Shown: positions 9,538-17,894, numbered from the stretch's first letter. The stretch is DNA of 64,000 nt from Nitratireductor soli (GCF_001050155.1 NZ_LFVY01000021.1:1-64000); one strand, 5' to 3'. The notes: generated by a model from the sequence alone, not told the origin. Numbers and translations are program-made.

Positions 9538-9573
9538 GCACACCGCGCGCATGTCGCTCGAACACGAGGATGC
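9538..9573 (-). pseudogene. Short fossil of a second LysR-type gene
   Basis: 36 nt match the lysR helix-turn-helix flank at 8217-8252 with about three differences. On the minus strand they encode GILVFERHARGVRL, the hallmark LysR segment after the recognition helix. No other LysR sequence surrounds it. The methyltransferase gene starts directly downstream, so the cargo block probably replaced the rest of that gene. Confidence 0.55.
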
Positions 9574-9703
9574 CGACAAGGATCTGTGGCCGGTGATCCA
9601 ATCGGGTGTCTCCGAAGCGGCGCCGTTGCATGACGATGTTTGCCTTTCTGACGAATCAACCCGATCAATTACCGGCTGTCGCAAGCGCACAACGATGAGC
9701 TAA

Positions 9704-10435
9704 TCACGCCTGCCGCTTCCCAGCTTCCGATCGGAGCTCATTGAGCACAGCAAACTCACGTCGCAGCGCCTCGTGTTCTTCGGCTGACAATTGCAGTTTC
9801 TCTAGTCGATCGAGGAGATTCGGCACGCGCTCATCCTCGCCCATTGCCACGGCCAGATCGATACGCGCCGCCAGCGCATATCCAAACTCGCTGAGGTCGT
9901 CGGGTTCAGTTCGTTCGAGCGCCGTGTCGAGGACTTTCGCGGCCTTGGCGTCATCGAGATGGTAGTCGCGCAGCCTCGTGACCAGGTTGAAAGTGCGCTG
10001 CCATTCCGTCTGGCCAGGCGCCTTGAACGCCTCGCCGATCACATGGTCCTCGTCTCCAGCCTTGATGAAGTAGACCGAGTTGCCCGCAGTGTCCGTAATG
10101 GTAAAGCGAGTCTGCCCAGGCCTCATCCGGGAGATGCGGGGAAAGCCCCTGCTCGGAACTTTTCCCAGCAAACGTCGCATCCTCTCGGAAAACATTCGGT
10201 GCAGGCGTTCAGCTTCCGGCACATTCACGATGCACATGCTGAAGTTGTCGTCCGGTTCCAGGGACGGCAGACCATAGAAGTGGATCTGGTAGGTTCCGTT
10301 CTGCGTCGAGGCGTAGGCATTGGGAGAGCGTTGACGATAGGTGATCTCAAAGCCGAGCGCTTCCCAGAACGCCAAAGTTTCGTCCATGGAGCCGCTGGGC
10401 AGTAATGGTACGGTGGTGCCGATTGCCTCGTGCAT
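9704..10435 (-). CDS. VOC (glyoxalase/bleomycin resistance) superfamily protein
   Basis: 243 residues. The N-terminal ~130 residues form a VOC-type fold: TTVPLLPSGSMDETLAFWEALGFE at the start and FTITDTAGNSVYFIK at the end of the second half-module. A C-terminal helical extension (about 150-243) is rich in Glu, Arg and Leu and unlike the core. Members bind a metal and act as dioxygenases, isomerases or drug-binding proteins, and the role here cannot be assigned. It ends before the methyltransferase gene and follows the PadR gene, so the three probably form a unit. Confidence 0.8.
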   Translation of the reverse strand: MHEAIGTTVPLLPSGSMDETLAFWEALGFEITYRQRSPNAYASTQNGTYQIHFYGLPSLEPDDNFSMCIVNVPEAERLHRMFSERMRRLLGKVPSRGFPRISRMRPGQTRFTITDTAGNSVYFIKAGDEDHVIGEAFKAPGQTEWQRTFNLVTRLRDYHLDDAKAAKVLDTALERTEPDDLSEFGYALAARIDLAVAMGEDERVPNLLDRLEKLQLSAEEHEALRREFAVLNELRSEAGKRQA

Positions 10436-10522
10436 GGATGGTACTCCGTTAGATGCGATTGGGTTGAAGACCGCCAGCCTCTCTACGTTGGTGAAGCCAG
10501 CCGCGTTGACGACAAGCTATGC

Positions 10523-11083
10523 TTACGGGTCGCCCTTCATTCGATGCGCGCCCTTCTCGAGCCTCGCGATCAATCCATTCGTCCACTCATACCGGCTTTC
10601 AGCTGTATGGAGCCAAAGCCCGATAACTTCACCAACCGGCCCCCATGCCCGAAGATCCACGTCCGGCGGCAGATGAGAGACGATGCTTTCCTTCCATTGC
10701 TCCATCGCCTGTGCGCGGATACGCAAAAGATCGAGCGCTTCGGGACGGGACAGTTCGTCGATGAACCCGACGGCAGCCCCGAGCAGATCCAGCCGCTGAT
10801 CATGGCTGCACAATGCATCGCGCAGCAGGCCGAAGAACGCCTCCTCACCGCCTTCGGTGAGTTCGTATTCTGTTTTCGGCGGACCGGCAGCGCTGTTCTC
10901 GGCTCCGCCTTCGCGCAGCAATCCTTGAGCCGCCATGGATTTGAGTGCGTGGTAGATCGAGCCTGGCGCTGCCGTCGACCATTCGTGCGCACCCCACGCT
11001 TCGAGATCGGAGCGCACCTGATATCCATGCGCCCGCCCCCGTCGTCGTACGGCACCGAGCACCAGAAGGCGGATCGTAGACAT
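10523..11083 (-). CDS. PadR-family transcriptional regulator
   Basis: 186 residues. The winged helix begins IRLLVLGAVRRRGRAHGYQVRSDLEAWG and continues GSIYHALKSMAAQGLL, the typical PadR pattern. A C-terminal helical domain (residues ~90-180) serves dimerisation. The gene heads the minus-strand set PadR / VOC / methyltransferase, so it is likely their repressor. A 16-bp inverted repeat about 85 bp upstream of its start (11168-11224) is a plausible operator. Confidence 0.85.
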   Translation of the reverse strand: MSTIRLLVLGAVRRRGRAHGYQVRSDLEAWGAHEWSTAAPGSIYHALKSMAAQGLLREGGAENSAAGPPKTEYELTEGGEEAFFGLLRDALCSHDQRLDLLGAAVGFIDELSRPEALDLLRIRAQAMEQWKESIVSHLPPDVDLRAWGPVGEVIGLWLHTAESRYEWTNGLIARLEKGAHRMKGDP

Positions 11084-11167
11084 TGACCTACGCCCCGGCC
11101 TCTACGCGCCACCACCCATCCCGAATACCCACGGACTCGCTGTTCGCTTTCAGCATCACATTCTTTC

Positions 11168-11224
11168 TAGATAAATTTGACTACCGTATTTGCCTGAATT
11201 GCGCCGGTTAGTCAAGTTTGTCTA
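11168..11224. promoter_or_regulatory. Inverted repeat between padR and relaxase genes
   Basis: Arms TAGATAAATTTGACTA (11168-11183) and TAGTCAAGTTTGTCTA (11209-11224) are complementary with two mismatches and separated by 25 bp. It lies in the padR upstream region and beyond the 3' end of the relaxase gene. PadR proteins usually bind such long AT-rich dyads, so it is a likely autoregulatory operator (inference). Confidence 0.55.
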
Positions 11225-11237
11225 GCGACGCTAACTG

Positions 11238-13292
11238 CTACAAGCCGATCCCTATCGATTTCCCGATGTGCCAGGACACAGATCCGCCTTGCATGACGCC
11301 GATGACCTCGCGCCCAAGCTGGCGGTCGATGACCGGTCGCCACGGGACCAGCGTGAACTCATGGGATTTCTCGACCACGGCGAACTTGCCGCTGTATAGC
11401 TGCACTGTGCCGGTGAACGTGCCGCTCACGTTCTCGCCGTCAGCGGCAGCGTGGAACGGCAACTTTTTGACCTCGGCCATCTCCGCGCCGACGCGAGCAA
11501 CCTCGCGCTCGCGCAGGGTGGCAAGCAGGCTACGCCGGTAGAAGATGCGGCCGCCCCGTGCTCGGGTGGCGTCGCCCTGCTCGATGTGATGCTCGCGTCG
11601 TTGGTCCATGGCCTCGCGCACCCGCTGGCCGAAGCCGGTCGGCGCAAGGTCGGCCGTTTCGCCATGGACCAATCGCCGGTCCAGCCATGTCGCGCCGTCC
11701 GATCCTATCTGCTTGCCTAGATCGACCGGGGAAAGGACGCGAACACTGGCCTGCCTGTCGCGGCCGGCATCGTAGTCGGCGGCGCAGTTGACCAGATCAT
11801 CGGGGATGCGCCATTGGTCAACGTCGATCCGCTCGACGATCCCGGCCCGGCGCAGCGCCTCCAGCCGGCGGACATGGGCATCGACATAGCCCTCATAGTC
11901 GCCGCCCGGAACGCGGCCCTCGAATTTCGCCTGCTCCAGATGGCGGCTCGGCCGATAGATGCCGTCCTCGGCGATGGCGGTGATGGTGCGGTCGGACGGC
12001 CGAGCCGTCACCTCGGCCAGGCCGATCTGGACGACGCTGCCAATGCGAGCATCCTCCAGCCGCTCGGGCACGATGCCGGCAATGTGGTGCGTCCTACCGT
12101 CGATCCCGTCCACCACTACGGTCAGGTTCTCCCCCAACTCGTCGGACAGATGCTTGTCCACGACACGGCCGACAATGGGCGTCTCGGGCGCACCGTCATG
12201 GATTTGGAAGCTCATGGGATCGCGTTCGCCTCCCTGCGGGCCGAGCGCCATCTGCATGGTGCGGATAATGTCGCCACGCTCGCCTAGCTCGCGCAGGGCA
12301 GGCTCCATGTCCTTGCTCAATTCCCAAACGGCGGGCGCGTGCTCGGTCGCCAGCCCCATCTTCTCCAGCTTGTTAAGGCGGCGCAGGCGCAAGGTGCGCT
12401 CGAACTGCCGCATCGGCTCTGCCGGTTCATGGCGCAGGTCGAGGAAACGGGCATCGGCTTCCTCGGCCATGGCGCGGTCGATCCGGGTGAAACGGTCTTG
12501 GTCGATTTCGGCGGACAGCTTGCGGGTCTGCTCGATCTCGGTGACGGGGCCGAGTTCCAGACTGGCAAGCTCGCTGGCGCGCTCGCGAAGGCCGGCAGAA
12601 AGATAGTCGCCGTTGATGACTAGGTCCCCACCCGTGTCGTCGCGGCCGTTGACCATGATATGCACATGGGGATGGCCGGTGTTGTAGTGGTTCACCGCAA
12701 CCCAATCGAGTTTTGTGCCAAGGTCGGCTTCCACCTGTTTCATGAAATCGCGGGTGTAGGCCGTGAGGTCCGACAGCTCCGCGCCATCCTCGGGCGAGAC
12801 GATGAATCTGAATTGGTGGCGGTCGTCCTTGCCGCGATCAAGGAAGGCGTCGCCATCGGCGCGGTCCTCGGTCGCCGAATAGAGCTGCCCCCGCTCGCCA
12901 TCGCGCGATGTTCCGTCGCGCTGGACATAGCGCAGATGCGCACGGGCACGGCCGCCCTTCCATGCGGCCCGGACGCTGCGCTGCTTGACGATGACGCGGC
13001 GGCTGCCCGGCTGGCGATGATGCCAATGGCCGGAGATATTGCGGGCGCGCATGAAGCTCGCGCCCCGGCCGCGCTTCACGCCCTTGCCGCTGGCGACCAT
13101 GGCGCGGGACCGGCCCGGCGATGACGGGCGGGCGGATGACGGCATGGAAGGGACGCGGGAGGCTGCCGCTTGATGCTGTCGGGTGATCTTCTTGACCTGC
13201 GTAAAAAAGCTCTTGGTCTTGCCGGCCTTCGGCGTGTCGGATCGGTTGCGACCGGGCTTTGGTCGGAAGCGGTTTTCGTCGTCGGCGCTCAT
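11238..13292 (-). CDS. Conjugative relaxase, VirD2-like with DUF3363 C-terminus
   Basis: Nicks DNA at the origin of transfer and pilots the strand. It has 684 residues, with a basic N-terminus rich in Lys/Arg/Ser. The relaxase core includes ARAHLRYVQRDG at about 117-128 and the metal-binding NHYNTGHPHVHIMV at 201-214 (three His). A long DUF3363-type C-terminal region follows, including GRIFYRRSLLATLREREV and VPWRPVIDRQLGREV. It lies in the usual order upstream of a PadR-controlled cargo block and downstream of the transglycosylase. The ATG at 13292 is the first codon of the frame. Confidence 0.92.
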   Translation of the reverse strand: MSADDENRFRPKPGRNRSDTPKAGKTKSFFTQVKKITRQHQAAASRVPSMPSSARPSSPGRSRAMVASGKGVKRGRGASFMRARNISGHWHHRQPGSRRVIVKQRSVRAAWKGGRARAHLRYVQRDGTSRDGERGQLYSATEDRADGDAFLDRGKDDRHQFRFIVSPEDGAELSDLTAYTRDFMKQVEADLGTKLDWVAVNHYNTGHPHVHIMVNGRDDTGGDLVINGDYLSAGLRERASELASLELGPVTEIEQTRKLSAEIDQDRFTRIDRAMAEEADARFLDLRHEPAEPMRQFERTLRLRRLNKLEKMGLATEHAPAVWELSKDMEPALRELGERGDIIRTMQMALGPQGGERDPMSFQIHDGAPETPIVGRVVDKHLSDELGENLTVVVDGIDGRTHHIAGIVPERLEDARIGSVVQIGLAEVTARPSDRTITAIAEDGIYRPSRHLEQAKFEGRVPGGDYEGYVDAHVRRLEALRRAGIVERIDVDQWRIPDDLVNCAADYDAGRDRQASVRVLSPVDLGKQIGSDGATWLDRRLVHGETADLAPTGFGQRVREAMDQRREHHIEQGDATRARGGRIFYRRSLLATLREREVARVGAEMAEVKKLPFHAAADGENVSGTFTGTVQLYSGKFAVVEKSHEFTLVPWRPVIDRQLGREVIGVMQGGSVSWHIGKSIGIGL

Positions 13293-13605
13293 GGGCGCGA
13301 CTCCAGCCGAAACCGCCGAAAAACGGCCGATATGCGCCTATGGTGCCGCTCGAAACCCTGCAAAGCCAAGGCATTGCGCGAAATCGCGGCACGCCGCCCC
13401 TCAAAACCATGGTGCCGGAACCGGGCACCTAACCAGTGTGCAGACAACAATAATTTCCAGAAGCGGCCCGAAATGGTGCCGTCTTCTTTAATCTTGCCCT
13501 CCGCCTTTTCTGCCTTTTCCGCCCTTCCTGTCGGGAATGCAGCCGGGCGCAAACCCGCCTGACTGGACACCGGAATGAGCGCCGCCGAGCGCGGGAACGC
13601 CGTCC
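13293..13605. other. Relaxase-proximal intergenic region, candidate oriT
   Basis: 313 bp without a convincing gene. It holds three copies of ATGGTGCCG at 13340, 13409 and 13473 and a GGTGCC-N7-GGCACC hairpin at 13411-13429, followed by a CT-rich stretch (13485-13530). Repeats plus a dyad directly upstream of a relaxase gene are what an origin of transfer would look like, but no known nic core is recognisable. Confidence 0.35.
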
Positions 13606-14529
13606 TCATGGCGCTCCCCCGTCGCCGGCGCGGGCGACGAAAATGCTGCCGTCCTGCGGCTCCGTGCGAACAGGATCGCGCACCGGAATGCTCGCGCGGC
13701 CGTCGCCGGACCGCGCTGCGGATGACAGTGCGGCAACAATCTCTGTGTTGCCCGAGCGCGCGACGAACAGCGGAGCCGCGCGCCAATCCGGCGGCGGTGG
13801 CGCAGGCGTCACGACTTCGGATGCAGTCGCGCCGCCGCCGAGGGCCGGCACCAATGCGGCGACATAGGCGCGAGTCTCGGCCGGCACAGCGCGGCCGGTC
13901 GCAAGATATTCGTCATAGCGGCTGGGACCGGCGTTGTAGGCTGCGAGCATCGCGGCGACATTGCCGTAGCGGTCCCACATCTCGCGCAGATAGGCTGTGC
14001 CCGCGAGGATGTTGTCGCGCGGTTCGTAGGGATCGCGGCCAAGACGATAACGAACGCGCAAGCCCGCCCAGGTGTCGGGCATGACCTGCATCAATCCCAT
14101 CGCCCCGGCCGACGAGATCGCGCGCATGTCGCCCGCACTCTCGGCGCGCAGAACGGCGCGAATCCAACGCTCGGGGATGCCGAAGCGCTGCGACGCCTCG
14201 GCGATATGAGCGCCATAAGGATCGACGGTGACGCTACGCACGACGGGCGCGGACTGAGCGAACGTAGCGGTCAGTCCCGCGCAAAACGCGAACACGCCGA
14301 CAAGCAGGAGAATGGCATAACGAGCTGCGAACCTGTCTCCGCTACGCCGCCAGCCTGCCTGCGTGCTCGCTGCGGTCAAGGGTGCGCGCAAAGCGCCGGC
14401 CGATGGCCGCCCCTGACCTTCGCTGCGCCCGCCGGCCGTCCGGTGGCCGAGCGGGACGGCGGGATGAGACGGTCTTCCCGCGAACATTGGGATGAGGGCT
14501 TTGAGCGCGAGGATGGCGCGGGACCACAT
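13606..14529 (-). CDS. Lytic transglycosylase (VirB1/TrbN-like SLT domain)
   Basis: Opens peptidoglycan for the conjugation apparatus. A hydrophobic segment (YAILLLVGVFAFCAGL) acts as signal or anchor, followed by an SLT domain: GIPERWIRAVLRAESAGD contains the catalytic Glu, then GAMGLMQVMPDTW, and AAMLAAYNAGPSRYDEY closes the fold. A Pro/Ala-rich tail follows. The open frame extends to 14583; ATG at 14529 is preferred because it begins 5 bp after the DUF736 stop rather than overlapping it. Starts nearer the membrane segment cannot be excluded. Confidence 0.85.
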   Translation of the reverse strand: MWSRAILALKALIPMFAGRPSHPAVPLGHRTAGGRSEGQGRPSAGALRAPLTAASTQAGWRRSGDRFAARYAILLLVGVFAFCAGLTATFAQSAPVVRSVTVDPYGAHIAEASQRFGIPERWIRAVLRAESAGDMRAISSAGAMGLMQVMPDTWAGLRVRYRLGRDPYEPRDNILAGTAYLREMWDRYGNVAAMLAAYNAGPSRYDEYLATGRAVPAETRAYVAALVPALGGGATASEVVTPAPPPPDWRAAPLFVARSGNTEIVAALSSAARSGDGRASIPVRDPVRTEPQDGSIFVARAGDGGAP

Positions 14530-14534
14530 TGCCG

Positions 14535-14891
14535 TCAGTCCCGCTCGTCGCGCGGTTTCGGACGGCTCCAGTGCAGCGACCACGACGTGCCGGCATCGTC
14601 GTCGCGGAACAGGTTGGCGCGGATCGGTTGCGGCAAGGTGGGGTCATCGAGCAGCACGGAAAGATATTCGCCGGCCTTCTCGCCAGTGCGTTTCCATGCT
14701 GCGCCGATCTCCGGGCCTGTTTCGTTGCTCATGCCGTCGAAGAGGTGGACGCGATAACTTGGTGCGTTCTCCGCGTCGGACGGGTTTGCCACGATGATGA
14801 TGTCCTGTTGCAGTAGGAGCGTTCCGAGGTTTCCTATGAAGCCGGTTTCCTCGCGCGTGAATTGACCGATCTGCGGTATGTCTGTCTCCAT
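14535..14891 (-). CDS. DUF736 family protein (first copy)
   Basis: 118 residues. The family pattern is clear: IGQFTREETGFIGNLGTLLL near the start, then PSYRVHLFDG, EIGAAWKRTGEKAGEYLSVLLDDP, and SLHWSRPK at the end. DUF736 proteins are small beta-rich proteins of unknown role found with conjugation genes in alphaproteobacteria. It sits between the TraF-type peptidase and the transglycosylase. A second, diverged member is at 20540-20857. Confidence 0.88.
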   Translation of the reverse strand: METDIPQIGQFTREETGFIGNLGTLLLQQDIIIVANPSDAENAPSYRVHLFDGMSNETGPEIGAAWKRTGEKAGEYLSVLLDDPTLPQPIRANLFRDDDAGTSWSLHWSRPKPRDERD

Positions 14892-14946
14892 GCGGTGGCG
14901 TTTGAAAAACCATCGGCGGGCACCGATCCCGCTGATGGAAAAGCGG

Positions 14947-15492
14947 TCACTGGGTCGGCGCGCGCCATTGGTAGCGGCCGTCGCCTTCCTCATCGGTCCA
15001 GAGCGGTAGCGCCCTGCCGATGACGGAACTTGCGGGGATGAGTCCGAAGTAACGGCCGTCAAGGCTGTCGCTGACTTCCCAATTCATGAGGAAAAGCTGG
15101 TCGTCTCCAACGACACGGCAGCCCTGCCAGACGGGCAGATTGCGGCCGATCCGGTCGTGGTCGAGCGCCTCGCCCATCTCGATCCCGTCAACCGTGATCG
15201 TACGGCTGGCGCGGCAAACCCGCTGTCCGGGCAGGCCGAGCACGCGCTTCAAGAGCGGGACGCCATGCCCGACATAGCCGCGCTCGACCATGAAGGCGGC
15301 GAGTGGTTCGGGCGGCATGATGGCGACCAGCTCGGGCACGTCGATTCGCTCGGCCGCCTCGACCGTGTAGAAGCCGATCGGCGCGCTAGCGGTCCCGTTC
15401 CAGATCAGTTTTGTCGGTGCGTCGATCGCACTGGTGGCGCCGATGGTGAGCACGGCGAGCGCCGTCACCGTGAGGGTGCGTCGGCGGGTCAT
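14947..15492 (-). CDS. traF: TraF-type S26 signal peptidase
   Basis: Membrane-anchored serine protease that in RP4-type systems matures and cyclises the TrbC pilin. It has 181 residues with one N-terminal membrane helix (about 7-24). The catalytic Ser lies in TASAPIGFY (residue ~36) and the general-base Lys in LLKRVLGLPGQ (~82). A C-terminal box reads SLDGRYFGLIPASSVIGRA. It overlaps the upstream DUF2840 gene by 4 bp. Confidence 0.9.
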   Translation of the reverse strand: MTRRRTLTVTALAVLTIGATSAIDAPTKLIWNGTASAPIGFYTVEAAERIDVPELVAIMPPEPLAAFMVERGYVGHGVPLLKRVLGLPGQRVCRASRTITVDGIEMGEALDHDRIGRNLPVWQGCRVVGDDQLFLMNWEVSDSLDGRYFGLIPASSVIGRALPLWTDEEGDGRYQWRAPTQ

Positions 15493-16007
15493 GGCTCGAT
15501 TCTCCGGCGATGCATCCAGGCGGCGTGGCGCTCCGGCGTGTAGGCGTGCGGCTCGAGGCCAGCGATCAGTCGGTTGTGGACATGCCGCCAGTGATCCGGC
15601 GAGGCGTCGACCGGATTGAGGCCGAGTGCTTCCACGGCGTCGATGGCGGAAAGGACGCGCTGAACCTTCGGCCAGCTATCGAGGCGCAACAGGATGTCGC
15701 CGCCAGGCCGCACGAAGGGCAGCGTCTGGAAGGGCTCACCGCGACGAACCGCGCGCACGATGTCGATGCGCGAGATGATCGTGCCGTGCTCATTGGCCGC
15801 CCAGCGAACGAAAGCGAAGATGCTGTTCGGGGCGAAGCCGACGATGCTGCGGCGACGGTGGAGGATCTGTTCGTAGCTCTTGTGGCCGAACCTGATCCAG
15901 TGCTCGATCCTCCGCTTCTGGAAGGTCAGTTCGACCAGGGTGGTGAAAGGCGCAGGCCCGTCCGGCAACAGCGGGCCGTGCGCGCCGTGATGCGCGCGAC
16001 GGGTCAT
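15489..16007 (-). CDS. DUF2840 family protein
   Basis: 172 residues of unknown function, conserved in this element type. Visible features are TLVELTFQKRRIEHWIRFG, the basic SIVGFAPNSIFAFVRWAANE, and a C-terminal PERHAAWMHRRRIEP. It overlaps both neighbours by 4 bp (repA stop with its start, its stop with traF), so it is translated as part of the repA-DUF2840-traF unit. Confidence 0.88.
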   Translation of the reverse strand: MTRRAHHGAHGPLLPDGPAPFTTLVELTFQKRRIEHWIRFGHKSYEQILHRRRSIVGFAPNSIFAFVRWAANEHGTIISRIDIVRAVRRGEPFQTLPFVRPGGDILLRLDSWPKVQRVLSAIDAVEALGLNPVDASPDHWRHVHNRLIAGLEPHAYTPERHAAWMHRRRIEP

Positions 16008-17086
16008 CGTTCTTCTCCGGAAAAGTAAGGGGATTGCGGCGGGAGCGTCGCACCCTGATTGGCAGGGCGCTGGTCGGCGGCACCGGCACCACGCCTCGCA
16101 TGCGCGCGCGTCAAAGAAGAAGAGTTAGTTTTATTGTTAGATTCTTCTATAAAGCGCGCCGCGCTATTTGCGCCTGATGTGCCGATACCGCGTGCGCCTG
16201 ATGTGCCGATGGCTTTAACAGGCTTTTCAACAGGCACTGTGAATTGTTCTGCGGGCAAGATGCGCAGCAGTTCCCGCCTGTCTTCCCACTCTGTCTCAAG
16301 GCGATAGCCAGGGAGCCGTTGGCGTGCTGCGATGCGGCGCAGGTCGAGCGCGAAATCCGATGGCCGCGCGAGGCTGCCGGACTTCTGATGGAGATGCGAA
16401 ACCTCGAACGCCCAGCCTTCTGGCTGGCGGCCGGCGTGCTTGCGGGCAACGCGATAGAGCCACCGTTCGATGCCGCCGGTCAGCCGGAAATAGGCCGGGT
16501 CGATGGCCAGGACCAATGAGCGGTCGACGACGCTGTTGTAGAACCATTCGGGCAAGACGAACTCCATGCCCTCGACACGGCCGGCCCGCGTCGTCAACTC
16601 CTCCCACTCGTTGATCCAGGAGAATTGTCGGCGCCGCCAATGCAGGCCGTTGCGGATTGTGGTCGCGATGACGGTGGATTGCAGGCGCGCGAGCGCGGCC
16701 TTGAGCAGCACGTATTGCCGGTTGCCGGTCGGGCGGCCGATGGCGCGTAACAGGTGATAGGGCGTGAAGCGGAAGAAGCGCGAGGTGGCAAAGCCGTCGT
16801 TTTCGGCCGCGACGATCTGCGAGGCGGCCCAGATCAGCAAGTCCGCGTCCCAGATGGTCGCCATACCGTGCTCGGGCATGCCAAACACCTGCACCTCGAC
16901 GTCGGCGGCCTTGTAGAGGATTGGCTTTGTGCGCGGCGTCTTCGCCAGCGAGAAGAACGGCCGCTCCATCAAGTCGCGCTGGTCGCGTGGCGAAGCATCG
17001 CCGGTGGCGACCACGAAGGGGTCGAGCCGGCTACGTTCGCTGGCGTGGTCCGTCGGCGCGAGGCGATAGGCGTCGTCGCGCAGCAT
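16004..17086 (-). CDS. Replication initiator protein A (RepA-like)
   Basis: 360 residues. It matches the plasmid/ICE replication-initiator A family: RPFFSLAKTPRTKPILYKAADVEV, then IWDADLLIWAASQIV, RFTPYHLLRAIGR, and WRRRQFSWINEWEE, forming winged-helix domains. The C-terminal third is Ser/Asn/Ala-rich and holds two copies of GIGTSGA, encoded by a 24-bp repeat at 16169-16210. The start directly abuts the AlpA-like stop (TGAATG). Such genes are thought to drive replication of the excised element. The expected ParA gene is not present downstream. Confidence 0.85.
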   Translation of the reverse strand: MLRDDAYRLAPTDHASERSRLDPFVVATGDASPRDQRDLMERPFFSLAKTPRTKPILYKAADVEVQVFGMPEHGMATIWDADLLIWAASQIVAAENDGFATSRFFRFTPYHLLRAIGRPTGNRQYVLLKAALARLQSTVIATTIRNGLHWRRRQFSWINEWEELTTRAGRVEGMEFVLPEWFYNSVVDRSLVLAIDPAYFRLTGGIERWLYRVARKHAGRQPEGWAFEVSHLHQKSGSLARPSDFALDLRRIAARQRLPGYRLETEWEDRRELLRILPAEQFTVPVEKPVKAIGTSGARGIGTSGANSAARFIEESNNKTNSSSLTRAHARRGAGAADQRPANQGATLPPQSPYFSGEER

Positions 17087-17356
17087 TCAGCATTCGCCCC
17101 GTTCTTCGGGTGTCAGCGGGCGGGCGGGAAAGACCCTGCCGGCAATCTTGTCGCGGGTGGATTTGCGGGCACCGATGGTGGTCCAGGCTTGCAGGTCTTC
17201 GACCGCGTAGAGGACACGACCACCGATCTTGCGATAAGTTGGACCGGTGCCGTAGGTCCGGTGCTTTTCGAGGGTACGAAGTGAGATACCGAGGAAGCGT
17301 GCGGCTTCCTGCGTGCGCAAGAGACGGGGCGGCAGGCCCGTCAACGGATTGGCCAT
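17087..17356 (-). CDS. AlpA/MerR-like helix-turn-helix protein
   Basis: 89 residues. A single excisionase-type winged helix: LLRTQEAARFLGISLRTLEKHRTYGTGP, then YRKIGGRVLYAVEDLQAW. This fold binds DNA to activate repA or to act as a recombination directionality factor. The ATG at 17356 has AAAGGTGA upstream; the longer upstream frame has no family resemblance. It is the first gene of the repA operon. Confidence 0.88.
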   Translation of the reverse strand: MANPLTGLPPRLLRTQEAARFLGISLRTLEKHRTYGTGPTYRKIGGRVLYAVEDLQAWTTIGARKSTRDKIAGRVFPARPLTPEERGEC

Positions 17357-17441
17357 GGGATCACCTTTGGTTCGTCGTTGAAGCGGCCGCCGGTAGAGGC
17401 GGGCTATGGCGAACCATGGCGAGGGAATGGCGGCGGGTAGC

Positions 17442-17473
17442 GTGCCGCATTTGCGCCTATGCGCTGGCGGCAC
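17442..17473. promoter_or_regulatory. Dyad upstream of the alpA-repA operon
   Basis: GTGCCGC (17442-17448) and GCGGCAC (17467-17473) are perfect inverted repeats with an 18-bp spacer containing GCGCCTATGCGC. It lies about 90 bp before the AlpA-like start. A related GCGCCTAT word recurs at 13335 near the relaxase, so a common regulator is possible. Confidence 0.4.
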
Positions 17474-17554
17474 CCCTTCGGCTGTTCTGACTGGAATCGG
17501 TTGTTTGTCGCCGCGCAGCTCAAAGCTGGGGACATCGACACCGAGGTTGATTGG

Positions 17555-17776
17555 TTAGGTCGGCTTGCTGGCCTTTTTCAGCAGCTCGCCGGGCTCGATC
17601 TCAAGCGCATCGGCGATTTGGCCAAGCACGGTTACACTGGCGGATACGTCGCCACGCTCGATGGCGCCGACATAGCGCATGCTCAGACCCGCGCGATCCG
17701 CGAGCTCTTCTTGCGTCAGCTTCTTATCATGACGTACTCGACGCAGATTCCTCGCCATGATCTCCTTGAGATCCAT
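17555..17776 (-). CDS. Xre-family repressor
   Basis: 73 residues, almost all one HTH_3 domain: NLRRVRHDKKLTQEELADRAG, then LSMRYVGAIERGDVSASVTV and a third helix ending EPGELLKKASKPT. Small single-domain Xre proteins of this kind control maintenance and transfer genes of integrated elements. The start lies 22 bp from a perfect 29-bp palindrome (17798-17826), the likely operator shared with the divergent gene at 17895. Confidence 0.9.
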   Translation of the reverse strand: MDLKEIMARNLRRVRHDKKLTQEELADRAGLSMRYVGAIERGDVSASVTVLGQIADALEIEPGELLKKASKPT

Positions 17777-17797
17777 GACGAGAGGGGAACCAGTATA

Positions 17798-17826
17798 GGA
17801 ACGATCATTCTAGGAATGATCGTTCC
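17798..17826. promoter_or_regulatory. Perfect 13-3-13 palindrome, probable Xre operator
   Basis: GGAACGATCATTC, spacer TAG, GAATGATCGTTCC. The arms match at all 13 positions. A further outer pair CCAGTA / TACTGG flanks it. It lies in the divergent region between the Xre gene (minus) and the small gene at 17895 (plus), so bound repressor could control both. Confidence 0.75.
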
Positions 17827-17894
17827 CATTCGTACTGGGTCATGCTACTCATTCAGTTTGCTGTCGGCGTTGTTGCATCGAAAGGTGGGGTCTC

